Source of the DNA: Candidatus Nitrosocosmicus sp.
GTDB lineage: Archaea > Thermoproteota > Nitrososphaeria > Nitrososphaerales > Nitrososphaeraceae
Length of the DNA stretch: 6,235 bases
Assembly: GCA_030452275.1 (NCBI GenBank)
Contig: JAKDMR010000135.1
Location: forward strand, 1 to 6,235
Direction of reading: 5' to 3'
The notes under the pieces were generated by a model. That model was given only the letters and a program-made list of their open reading frames with translations. It did not search any database and had not been told where the DNA came from. Position numbers and translations under genes: made by a program. Below, one piece after another: positions 1 through 5,628 of this stretch; within the stretch, counting starts at the first letter, position 1; each line of letters begins with the position of its first letter.

Positions 1-2
1 GG

Positions 3-238
3 TATTTGATAAAATATTTTTTTTCTAACACTGTTATTAAGCATAAATAGATTACAATTGATGGCGTAATTCCAAGTAATATCCTTTTTGATAATTTTCT
101 TATAGATGAATCGTATATAACATTAAATTGTATCATAATCCCAATGATGAACAATTTATTTGGATGATTAGGGATTTGACAGATATTGACAATAGTAAGA
201 CAGCCACCACTACAAATTCTTATATATTGTATTCTTAA
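3..238 (+). pseudogene. possible eroded 3' end of an unrecognised gene
   Basis: There is no intact gene in the first 249 bases. One frame reads from about position 3, meets a TAG at 48-50, and continues through 51-120 with residues like IDGVIPSNILFDNFLIDESY. A neighbouring frame then gives NIKLYHNPNDEQFIWMIRDL and runs to TAA at 236-238. The composition (Asp, Asn, Ile, aromatic residues) resembles the C-terminal part of an archaeal extracellular protein, and a one- or two-base indel near 110-120 would join the two pieces. I cannot assign a family. The stretch is short and AT-rich, so chance openness is a serious alternative. It also overlaps the putative promoter of the next gene. Confidence 0.2.
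219..227 (+). promoter_or_regulatory. putative archaeal TATA box for the 250-1134 gene
   Basis: The box CTTATATAT is centred about 26 nt before the TTG at 250 and about 20 nt before an ATG at 243. Archaeal transcription usually starts about 25 nt downstream of the TATA centre, so the transcript would be leaderless or nearly so. The call is positional only, and the surrounding DNA is AT-rich. Confidence 0.35.
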
Positions 239-249
239 ATACATGATAG

Positions 250-1134
250 TTGAATTCAGCCTGTTTTAGAACCGGGTTTCTCATTGTATTTTTTATAATC
301 TTTTCTCTACTACTATATACAACCTTACCAATGTCATCATCGTCGTCTCTAAATACTGTCTCGGCTTCTCCTTTTAGTAGTTCAACAGATAACAACAACA
401 TCGTCAATAGCAGTAACCCAGCATTACCTTTAGGCAATAATCCTAATTCGGGTACACAAGCTACTACTACTACTACCACCACCACCAACAAGAATGGTCA
501 ATCTGGTTTTGATGTTCAACAAGGATTGCCTCTTTCTAAGACAATCGGAATATACGACCTACCTAAAAATATTGTATTAACGGATGATTTTGGAAAGAAC
601 AATAAAATTCCAATAAGAGCTTTTTTTCTGAAGGTTTAATTACTCAATTAGAAAAGCCAAGTGTAAACAAACAAGTAAAATTCAAGCTTGATGATTGGAA
701 TCAAAACATGATATTTAGTTTACAGGATTCTGGTAGTCTAAATTTGGTAAATATAAAAAATATTTTGGTAGGACAAATCAAATCTTGATTCTGTTGAGGA
801 TGCTTTAGAAGACGCTACATATTGGGAAAATGTTCCTCTTAATGAAGAAATAATGCTACGATTTGAAAATAAAGGTCTAAACTTTATCATAATAGAAGCG
901 GCTTTTCAGAATGGCGTTTCAGGAGTATATCATGCAATTTTTAACCTGGATGCTTATGGGACCGAATCCAATGCTGCAGATCTTCTAGATTATAGGATAG
1001 ATAAAGGGGATGCTAATTACAATATTATGGATGATTCAAGACCTGAAATTGAAGTTAATAGTCCATTTTGGCAAATTAGTCAAATAGTTGTTTGCGAAGA
1101 CCTGAAATATAATGGATTTAGAGTATGTGGATGA
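250..1134 (+). pseudogene. secreted Thr-rich protein, paralogue of the 1196-2698 gene, two frameshifts
   Basis: The N-terminal frame (250-639) gives a hydrophobic export signal (about residues 9-25), then a Ser/Asn-rich stretch, a run of eight Thr (residues 72-79) and the start of a folded domain, ending at a premature stop. The frame is lost in a T7 run at 621-627. One extra T restores SEGLITQLEKPSVNKQVKF and onward to GQIKS at 783-785, followed at once by TGA. A second indel at about 783-786 (two bases lost, or one gained) returns to the first frame, DSVEDALEDATYWENVPLNE, which runs to TGA at 1132-1134. Repaired, the product would be about 295 residues. The repaired order aligns with residues 248-441 of the convergent 500-residue protein: GQIK, YW, PLNEE, a G-V-Y segment and two C-terminal Cys (VVCEDL and FRVCG). 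It lacks that protein's PsbP-like domain. No in-frame ATG precedes the signal. TTG at 250 follows stops directly, and the ATG at 243 is in another frame. Function is unknown. The breaks may be decay or sequencing indels. Confidence 0.8.
463..486 (+). repeat. ACT/ACC trinucleotide tract encoding eight Thr
   Basis: Four ACT codons are followed by four ACC codons, making a pure Thr run in the linker of the broken secreted protein. The paralogue carries a five-Thr run in the equivalent place (residues 243-247). Such tracts can change length by slippage and probably act as flexible linkers, perhaps glycosylated; the glycosylation is inference. Confidence 0.6.
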
Positions 1135-1195
1135 GCGATACTACCTCCACATATACTGTCTCATTCTTTTGTATTGGTAAATAGTTAGTCTTTAG

Positions 1196-2698
1196 CTAAT
1201 TATCATCGTCGTTATTATCATCATCATCTTCATCGTTGGAGTTGTCGTCGTCGTCATTATCATTGTTATCTTCATTTTCATCGTTGTTATCATTTTCATC
1301 ATCTTCGTTATTACCATCAATTATCGAAATAGTATCCAGGTTTTCGTTATTTAATGGATTTTGAACTCCTTCCTCACAAATTTTAAAGCCATACAAAGAC
1401 AAATGAGAGCAAATCAATGCCGAAGACTTTTGGTAGAACACAGGATTATTTAGAATATCTTCTACATTCAAAGAGTCAATGATATTGTAGGTTGCCCCAT
1501 CATCCTGTTCCCGTTCAAATTGGGAATCAGAATCTGATTTTGATCTCTGATCGGACTCTACATTTATCACAGAAGAATATATTCCAGTGGTGCCATTTGA
1601 AAATTGGACTGAAGTGACTAGATAGTGTAATCCTGCATTATCGAGCCTAAGTACAACTTCGTCGTTGAGAGGTATATCTTTCCAATATTGTGATCCTTCT
1701 AGTATAGCCGATAAAGAATCATAGGTCTTTATCTGGCCCATAATTAGATCATTTATTTTTATAATTCCAATATTTGGTCTTTCAACAAAGTGAAATGTCA
1801 ACAATGGATTGTAACCAAAAAAACTTCCTTCTGGAACACCTGTTGTAGTCGTTTCGGTTGCAGTTCCACTACTATCAGTAACAAACCTTAGTGGAAGACG
1901 AGCGTTATTGTCAGTATTATCAGTTACCACCAAGTTTTCAGGTAGTAAATTTCCTACTGTAGTGGTGGTGGTGGCTACGGGGTTAGTAAAGTTCGAATTG
2001 TTCCCTGAGTTGGATGTCTGAGTCTGGTTACTAGTTAATGCAGAAGATATCGGATTCAAGTTATTTTTGGGCTGGTTGACTATTTGATAAGAATCAATCA
2101 TTTTCTGAGCAACAGGCATGTACTCGGAAAACCATTGAGGGTCTGCAGCATAGTTAATACGATAAATTACTCCATCGCTGAGAGTAAAAATCCTCATTAC
2201 ATCAGAAATACGATTTAATATATCCATGTCTTTAGAAAAAATAATCTTTGCTGGTTTTCCCGCCAAAGTTCCATCAGTTATATTGTTAATCTGAAATTCT
2301 GTGTTAACAGTAGAAAGTCTGTTTAAGTATTTATTTGTAAAATCATTTAGATTAAGATTTGAGGACGAAATATTCTCTACTGCCAGGATAACGTGAGCTG
2401 GTTCATAGATATTTATCAAAGTAGAGGATTTCTTTTCTCTTATCTCTGGTGCTGAGAATGTGACAATTGCGTTTTGGTCAAGGCTTTCAATATTCTTCCA
2501 ATTGTATGGGTACTGTATTTTAATGCCATAATCGGTATTTTCATAGGTAACAAAATTATCGTTAAGATTCTCTGTCGGTTGAGCTGATCCCATACCTACA
2601 TCTACACCACAACAATTTAGAAGCAAAATAATAGAAAGAGGGATAGAGAAAATGATTGACAATGCTTTTGAGTTGCAAAGTTTTAAAATAAACAACAA
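1196..2698 (-). CDS. secreted PsbP-like domain protein with novel C-terminal domain and acidic tail
   Basis: This is a 500-residue exported protein. Residues 1-39 form a signal peptide with a hydrophobic core at about 12-30 and likely cleavage after GSA (residue 39). Residues 48-206 resemble the PsbP/Mog1-like fold common in thaumarchaeal secreted proteins: FVTYENTDYGIKIQYPYNWK opens it and the MIDSYQIV helix closes it. An Asn/Ser/Thr linker with five Thr (243-247) follows. Residues 249-441 form a domain I do not recognise, shared with the broken convergent gene (GQIKTYDS, YWKDIPLNDE, FSNGTTGIY, Cys430, Cys441). Residues 462-500 are almost wholly Asp, Asn and Glu. The start is uncertain. TTG at 2698 (or TTG at 2695) is the only option after an upstream in-frame TGA, while an ATG at 2714-2712 lies out of frame. 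Function is unknown. An extracellular binding or surface role is inference; the acidic tail could bind cations. The two Cys could form a disulfide. Confidence 0.85.
   Translation of the reverse strand: MLFILKLCNSKALSIIFSIPLSIILLLNCCGVDVGMGSAQPTENLNDNFVTYENTDYGIKIQYPYNWKNIESLDQNAIVTFSAPEIREKKSSTLINIYEPAHVILAVENISSSNLNLNDFTNKYLNRLSTVNTEFQINNITDGTLAGKPAKIIFSKDMDILNRISDVMRIFTLSDGVIYRINYAADPQWFSEYMPVAQKMIDSYQIVNQPKNNLNPISSALTSNQTQTSNSGNNSNFTNPVATTTTTVGNLLPENLVVTDNTDNNARLPLRFVTDSSGTATETTTTGVPEGSFFGYNPLLTFHFVERPNIGIIKINDLIMGQIKTYDSLSAILEGSQYWKDIPLNDEVVLRLDNAGLHYLVTSVQFSNGTTGIYSSVINVESDQRSKSDSDSQFEREQDDGATYNIIDSLNVEDILNNPVFYQKSSALICSHLSLYGFKICEEGVQNPLNNENLDTISIIDGNNEDDENDNNDENEDNNDNDDDDNSNDEDDDDNNDDDN
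1199..1317 (-). repeat. low-complexity GAT/GAC/AAT tract encoding the acidic tail
   Basis: On the minus strand nearly every codon is GAT, GAC, AAT, AAC or GAA, giving an imperfect trinucleotide array that encodes residues 462-500. On the plus strand it reads as repeated ATC/GTC/ATT units. The tract is slippage-prone and likely to vary in length between strains. Confidence 0.6.
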
Positions 2699-2717
2699 AT
2701 GGTTTAGTAATCATTTG

Positions 2718-2726
2718 TTTTTAAAT
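2718..2726 (-). promoter_or_regulatory. putative TATA box for the 500-residue secreted protein
   Basis: On the minus strand this reads ATTTAAAAA, centred about 24 nt before the TTG at 2698, which suggests a leaderless start. A second AT box (ATAAATACAT, 2731-2740) sits about 20 nt before the out-of-frame ATG at 2714. Either could be the real element. Confidence 0.3.
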
Positions 2727-2840
2727 CTTTATGTATTTATCAAAATCCTCCAAAAGATAGTCAGCATGTATAGTATTTCTATTCAAGATTATACTCATGA
2801 GTTTAGAACCACATAGAACTAGGTATTGAGACTATAATGT

Positions 2841-2848
2841 CAAAGAGG
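2841..2848. repeat. left target-site duplication of the IS6-family element
   Basis: CAAAGAGG directly abuts the left end (GGCCCTG) and is repeated exactly at 3526-3533. Eight bases is the usual duplication length for the IS6 family. The match extends two more bases (GG) because the element itself begins with GG, so the boundary has slight ambiguity. Confidence 0.9.
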
Positions 2849-2864
2849 GGCCCTGTTAACTTAA
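2849..2864. repeat. left terminal inverted repeat of the IS element
   Basis: GGCCCTGTTAACTTAA is an exact inverted copy of 3510-3525. The transposase stop codon (TAA, 2863-2861 on the minus strand) lies inside this repeat, so the gene runs right to the element's end. Confidence 0.9.
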
Positions 2865-3472
2865 GCGCAAATCACCTCCTTGTTGTGATAATTGACAAAC
2901 AGGTTCATCCAATTTAGCACATGCTTTAGTTTACAGTTTTCTTTTCTACAAGGAAAGTAATCATCAAAACTTTCAGTTCTATCCTTTATATACTGCATTG
3001 TTCTTTCGATTATACTTTTCTCCAAAGGGGAATGAATATGATGTTCTAATCCAAGAAACCTGCAAGCCATTGGATACCAGGTTCCACCGTCGGTTGATAG
3101 AGGATGCATTCCGTGAATCTTTACTACACCTGAGAGAAACCTTTCGGCTATCAACATGTTTCTCTCTTTGGATATGGTTAGTGCTAGAATTTCTTTGTTT
3201 TTTGGTTCTATCACAATCCATAACCAAATATATCCTGCACCTACTTTGATTAGGGTTTCATCAACTATGTATTCCTCTATTTTCTTTCTCTTTGAGGATA
3301 TCTTTCTAGGATGACATTTTTGAATCCACTTCCAGATTGCAACGTGGCTTCTTTTGACCTTGAGTAGATAAAACATTGCTTTGGCAACACATCTAGTTGA
3401 TAAGCCAAGAAAGTACAAATAGAGACTAGATTCCATGTATAAGGAAGATGTTCTATTTCTTTTACCAATCAT
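2861..3472 (-). CDS. IS6-family (IS240-type) DDE transposase
   Basis: This 203-residue transposase cuts and joins the element's ends during replicative transposition. The N-terminal part (about 15-50: YLYFLGLSTRCVAKAM, then RSHVAIWKWIQK) resembles the helix-turn-helix and start region of archaeal IS6 enzymes. The RNase H-like catalytic core shows Asp71 (IVDETL), Asp128 (STDGGTWY), Glu156 (SIIERTM) and Lys163, seven residues after Glu. The second Asp to Glu gap is 27 residues, shorter than in IS26, and the whole protein is slightly shorter than the bacterial members. The C-terminus (DDYFPC to LFVNYHN) matches the archaeal group as I recall it. ATG at 3472 is the first start after an in-frame TGA. 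An AT box (GATAAATC, 3501-3508) about 30 nt upstream could be its own promoter. No frameshift is visible and all catalytic residues are present, so it is probably functional. Confidence 0.95.
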   Translation of the reverse strand: MIGKRNRTSSLYMESSLYLYFLGLSTRCVAKAMFYLLKVKRSHVAIWKWIQKCHPRKISSKRKKIEEYIVDETLIKVGAGYIWLWIVIEPKNKEILALTISKERNMLIAERFLSGVVKIHGMHPLSTDGGTWYPMACRFLGLEHHIHSPLEKSIIERTMQYIKDRTESFDDYFPCRKENCKLKHVLNWMNLFVNYHNKEVICA

Positions 3473-3509
3473 GATTGAAATAGGACATCTTCAAGCTATA
3501 GATTTATCG

Positions 3510-3525
3510 TTAAGTTAACAGGGCC
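3510..3525. repeat. right terminal inverted repeat of the IS element
   Basis: TTAAGTTAACAGGGCC is the exact inverse complement of 2849-2864. It lies 38 bp upstream of the transposase start, leaving room only for a minimal promoter. Confidence 0.9.
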
Positions 3526-3533
3526 CAAAGAGG
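3526..3533. repeat. right target-site duplication of the IS6-family element
   Basis: CAAAGAGG is identical to 2841-2848. Removing the element and one copy gives a continuous ancestral sequence across the site. Confidence 0.9.
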
Positions 3534-3581
3534 GGCTCAAGAAGAGATAGAATTTGTTTTGTACTGTATCCACGTATCTAG

Positions 3582-3595
3582 TTTATATTTATAAA
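3582..3595. promoter_or_regulatory. TATA-like AT box in the intergenic region
   Basis: TTTATATTTATAAA stands out from its surroundings and is TATA-like on either strand. On the plus strand a start near 3615 would give a leader of roughly 70-90 nt for the 3684 gene. A closer box at 3674-3683 competes for that role. There is no further support. Confidence 0.25.
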
Positions 3596-3673
3596 GCGAT
3601 CAATAATTGCTTCCGTATCTCTTTGTATTCGTATTGATGACAATAATTGTCAATTAATTCCAATAAAAAAAAA

Positions 3674-3683
3674 GATTATATAT
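3674..3683 (+). promoter_or_regulatory. putative TATA box for the small secreted protein
   Basis: GATTATATAT, preceded by an A-run, is centred about 24-26 nt before the GTG at 3702 and TTG at 3705. If used, transcription would begin at or near these codons. That favours a leaderless GTG/TTG start there over the TTG at 3684, which would lie inside the promoter. Confidence 0.35.
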
Positions 3684-4160
3684 TTGTATACTATTACTTT
3701 AGTGTTGAATTTTTCCAGAAAGAATTATCGGAGTAACTATCTCTTTATAACTTTAGGTATCTTTACAATTCTTCTCATATCTGTTCCTGGATCGGTATTC
3801 GCATCAAGCAATAGTCCATATGATTCTGGTTATGATCATGGATGTGACGATGCCGGAATATCTGATTCATCAGACAGATACATAAACCAACCTGAAAAGG
3901 GTCCTTCGTATCATACGTCGGAATTTATGAATGGATACAATGATGGTGTAAATTCATGTTCATCATCGAATAATGATAACAATGAAAGATTTTCATCTCC
4001 ATCACCCTCTTCTAGATCTCAACCTGATTGCACAATGAGTGAAGCGATTGGAGGTGGTATATGTGCTTTGGCAGGTGAAATGGTTGCTCCAGGAATAGGA
4101 GGATTTGTAACCGGACCAATTGGATCCAATATTGGTAAAAATATGTGCGAAAATCAGTAA
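3684..4160 (+). CDS. small secreted protein with paired GY-x-x-G motifs and Gly-rich C-terminus
   Basis: The product is up to 158 residues. A positively charged start (SRKNYR) and hydrophobic stretch (about 19-36) end in SVFA, giving likely signal cleavage after Ala40. The mature part has two related motifs, SGYDHGCDDA (48-57) and NGYNDGVNSC (83-92), separated by RYINQPEKGPSYHTSEFM. I recall this pattern from hypothetical exported proteins of Nitrososphaerota, but I know no function for it. A Ser/Asn linker follows (93-114), then a Gly-rich hydrophobic segment (120-151, GGGICALAG to GPIGSNIG) reminiscent of glycine-zipper sequences. Five Cys (54, 92, 116, 127, 155) leave one unpaired if disulfides form. 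The longest reading uses TTG at 3684, but GTG at 3702 or TTG at 3705 fits the upstream AT box better and keeps the whole signal. There is no in-frame ATG before the signal. Confidence 0.75.
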   Translation: MYTITLVLNFSRKNYRSNYLFITLGIFTILLISVPGSVFASSNSPYDSGYDHGCDDAGISDSSDRYINQPEKGPSYHTSEFMNGYNDGVNSCSSSNNDNNERFSSPSPSSRSQPDCTMSEAIGGGICALAGEMVAPGIGGFVTGPIGSNIGKNMCENQ

Positions 4161-4368
4161 TTGTGTCTGTCTAGATTTCTTTTTTGTAGGCGATTCGTCA
4201 GTTGGATTGGCCTTGGTTATGCCAAATAATTCAAGGTTGTCAATTGACGATCCTATTGACAGTTCCAAAAACTACTGTCATAGAATTTGGTAAAAGAATT
4301 TTAGAAAGAAGTGGCGTGTCTTTTGACCGTTATATGTGATGTGACCTGCCAAAATACTAGCGATTCAA

Positions 4369-4470
4369 TCATATATTTAGGTCCACCCACAGAGCGGCGT
4401 GGTCTGAAGCCGCGTCAAGTTCCTCTTTCATTTCTTCGAATTGTTCGTAAGGTTCTTCTTTTCCTATCCC
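4369..4470 (-). other. out-of-frame C-terminal tail of the EEP nuclease gene
   Basis: Directly past the TAG that ends the nuclease frame (4464-4466), another minus-strand frame reads GIGKEEPYEQFEEMKEELDA and then ASDHAALWVDLNI, with TGA at 4369-4371. SDHAAL-W-DL is the characteristic end of endonuclease/exonuclease/phosphatase enzymes, and its His is catalytic. One extra G in the G4 run (CCCC on the plus strand, 4468-4471) would join it in frame, giving about 378 residues. This is therefore the missing end of the neighbouring gene and not a separate gene. Confidence 0.85.
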
Positions 4471-5504
4471 CAAACACCATGTCTTTCAATGCCTGCTCTT
4501 TCTACCGTTTCCTGTAATTTTGGAGACAATAGTATGTAATCTAATTTGCTTCCATTTATACCTCTTTTATAAGTCCATGATAACTGATACTCGTCTTTGA
4601 ATTTTTCATGGCTCATAATATCTAAAAGGTTGGATCCATTTCCTAGTAATGGCTGCAAAGAGTCATGGCTTGGATCAATATTAAGGTCTCCTACTATTGC
4701 AATAAATTCAATTCCTTGTCTTCGTCTTTCTTCATATATCTGTCTAACTCTCGTTGCTTCACGCTTACGTAGTCGATTGTTCTCTTTCTTTTCTTCATCA
4801 TTTTTCGCGCTTTGGCTCTTAAAATGGTTGACAAGTATCAATATGGAATTTCCTCCTGGAGTTCTAACTGTATATTCAGCACAATCACGCATGAATATTC
4901 TTTCCCCTTGGTCTGAATCGTGTACGTGTGTTGCTATAGAAGTTATATCATATGAAGACTTTGTCGATATACCTACGTCAATACCTCTGTCATCATTTCC
5001 ATCTATAACCATAGTAAACTCGAACTTCTCACCGCCAACTTGGGGAATGACGTTTTCATTGAATTTATTTAGAGAAAGTCGGTTCTCCACCTCAACTAAA
5101 CATAATACGTCTGTGCCGACCGAATTAATTACCCTTGCAGTATTTTCTACAGCCGTCTCTTTGACCTGCTCTAAATAGAGATCAAACCATCCAATCCAAT
5201 CACTTCTTCCGTTTATCCTTCGATTAATGGTTACACCTTCCTCATTTATGAACAAGAGACGATCACGTAATTCAGTTAACCGTATAAAACGATCATTGTT
5301 TTTTCCAGATTTTAATCCAGGATATCTACCACTACTTACAATGTCTATAATGGTTTTCTTATCCTGTTCAGAATACTGATCTTTTTGTATCAGATTTGTA
5401 AGTTTATAATAATCCGTTAACACCAGCATACTCGTTTCTAGGGATTCATTCATAAAGGCGGGACGTCGAAAAAGATTTTCAAGATTAAAAGTCGATAATC
5501 TCAT
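4464..5504 (-). CDS. endonuclease/exonuclease/phosphatase family protein, C-terminally frameshifted
   Basis: The open frame encodes 346 residues of the DNase I-like EEP fold, metal-dependent phosphodiesterases acting on nucleic acids or other phosphoesters. Visible signatures are Asn8 in MRLSTFNLENLF, the metal-binding Glu (138 or 140) in CLVEVEN, RGIDVGI (173-179), His227 in LVNHFKS, Asp273 and Asn275 in VGDLNID, and the KLDYILLSP strand (320-328). The frame stops just after GIERHGVWG, before the obligatory SDH motif, which is found intact in another frame at 4369-4470. As read, the protein lacks the catalytic His and would probably be inactive. A single missing base in the G4 run explains this. 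There is no signal peptide, so it is likely cytoplasmic. The substrate cannot be told from sequence; the long insertion after FNLENLF (about residues 15-120) is typical of a bacterial and archaeal subgroup of unknown target. The ATG at 5504 is supported by a TATA box placed for a leaderless transcript. Confidence 0.85.
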   Translation of the reverse strand: MRLSTFNLENLFRRPAFMNESLETSMLVLTDYYKLTNLIQKDQYSEQDKKTIIDIVSSGRYPGLKSGKNNDRFIRLTELRDRLLFINEEGVTINRRINGRSDWIGWFDLYLEQVKETAVENTARVINSVGTDVLCLVEVENRLSLNKFNENVIPQVGGEKFEFTMVIDGNDDRGIDVGISTKSSYDITSIATHVHDSDQGERIFMRDCAEYTVRTPGGNSILILVNHFKSQSAKNDEEKKENNRLRKREATRVRQIYEERRRQGIEFIAIVGDLNIDPSHDSLQPLLGNGSNLLDIMSHEKFKDEYQLSWTYKRGINGSKLDYILLSPKLQETVERAGIERHGVWG

Positions 5505-5526
5505 AAACTAACATTAGGAATTAACT

Positions 5527-5534
5527 ATTTATAT
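5527..5534 (-). promoter_or_regulatory. TATA box of the EEP nuclease gene
   Basis: On the minus strand this reads ATATAAAT after an A-run, centred 26-27 nt before the ATG at 5504. This is the best archaeal promoter candidate in the window. It implies a leaderless transcript and separate transcription from the gene upstream (5629-5985). Confidence 0.5.
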
Positions 5535-5608
5535 TTTTTGGCAATAAAGTCCAATATCGAGAACAAGTTTAATGAATATTTGTACAACAGGAAGGAATAT
5601 GTAAATAG

Positions 5609-5613
5609 AAAAA
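5609..5613 (-). terminator. possible T-run terminator after the 118-residue gene
   Basis: On the minus strand a T5 tract lies about 16 nt beyond the stop codon at 5629. Short oligo-T stretches commonly end archaeal transcripts. The evidence is weak in AT-rich DNA, but it agrees with the separate promoter seen for the downstream nuclease gene. Confidence 0.25.
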
Positions 5614-5628
5614 TCCTTGTATATCAAA

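Larger units (their letters stand above)
2849..3525 (-). mobile_element. complete IS6-family insertion sequence, 677 bp
   Basis: The ends are perfect 16-bp inverted repeats: GGCCCTGTTAACTTAA at 2849-2864 and its complement at 3510-3525. The GGC-CTGTT start matches the terminal pattern known for IS6 elements such as IS26. The element is flanked by the 8-bp direct repeat CAAAGAGG and carries one intact transposase gene on the minus strand with no passenger gene. Identical ends, an exact duplication and an undamaged transposase suggest a recent, still mobile insertion. It landed between the upstream regions of two divergently oriented secreted-protein genes, about 150 bp from the left one and about 160-180 bp from the right one, and interrupts no gene I can recognise. 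Confidence 0.95.

Noticed and set aside
210..491. Minus-strand open frame starting with a long Val run
   Set aside because: It is the complement of the ACT/ACC Thr tract and signal region of the secreted-protein gene on the plus strand; the Val run is a repeat artefact.
853..1134. Independent 93-residue gene starting at ATG 853
   Set aside because: Similarity to the 500-residue protein continues upstream of this ATG to 787 in the same frame, so the ATG is an internal Met of the broken gene.
2979..3468. Other-frame open stretches inside the insertion sequence on both strands (2979-3227, 2998-3249, 3277-3468)
   Set aside because: All overlap the transposase, which has full family signatures; these have none.
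4002..4268. Minus-strand 88-codon open frame overlapping the end of the small secreted-protein gene
   Set aside because: It is antisense to the Ser-rich and Gly-rich part of the plus-strand gene, starts at TTG, and shows no recognisable domain. The non-overlapping part is only about 36 codons.
4161..4368. Spacer between the two convergent genes, including a plus-strand frame ending at about 4294 and the palindrome GTCAATTGAC at 4239-4248
   Set aside because: The frame has no start of its own and simply continues an alternative frame of the upstream gene. The 10-bp palindrome alone is too short to support a site. No T-rich stem-loop terminator is evident.
4311..4517. Plus-strand 68-codon open frame
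   Set aside because: It is antisense to the out-of-frame C-terminal tail of the nuclease, where the minus strand clearly encodes the SDH motif.
4597..5178. Long plus-strand open frame of 193 codons
   Set aside because: It is fully antisense to the conserved core of the EEP nuclease; its composition is the mirror of that gene.
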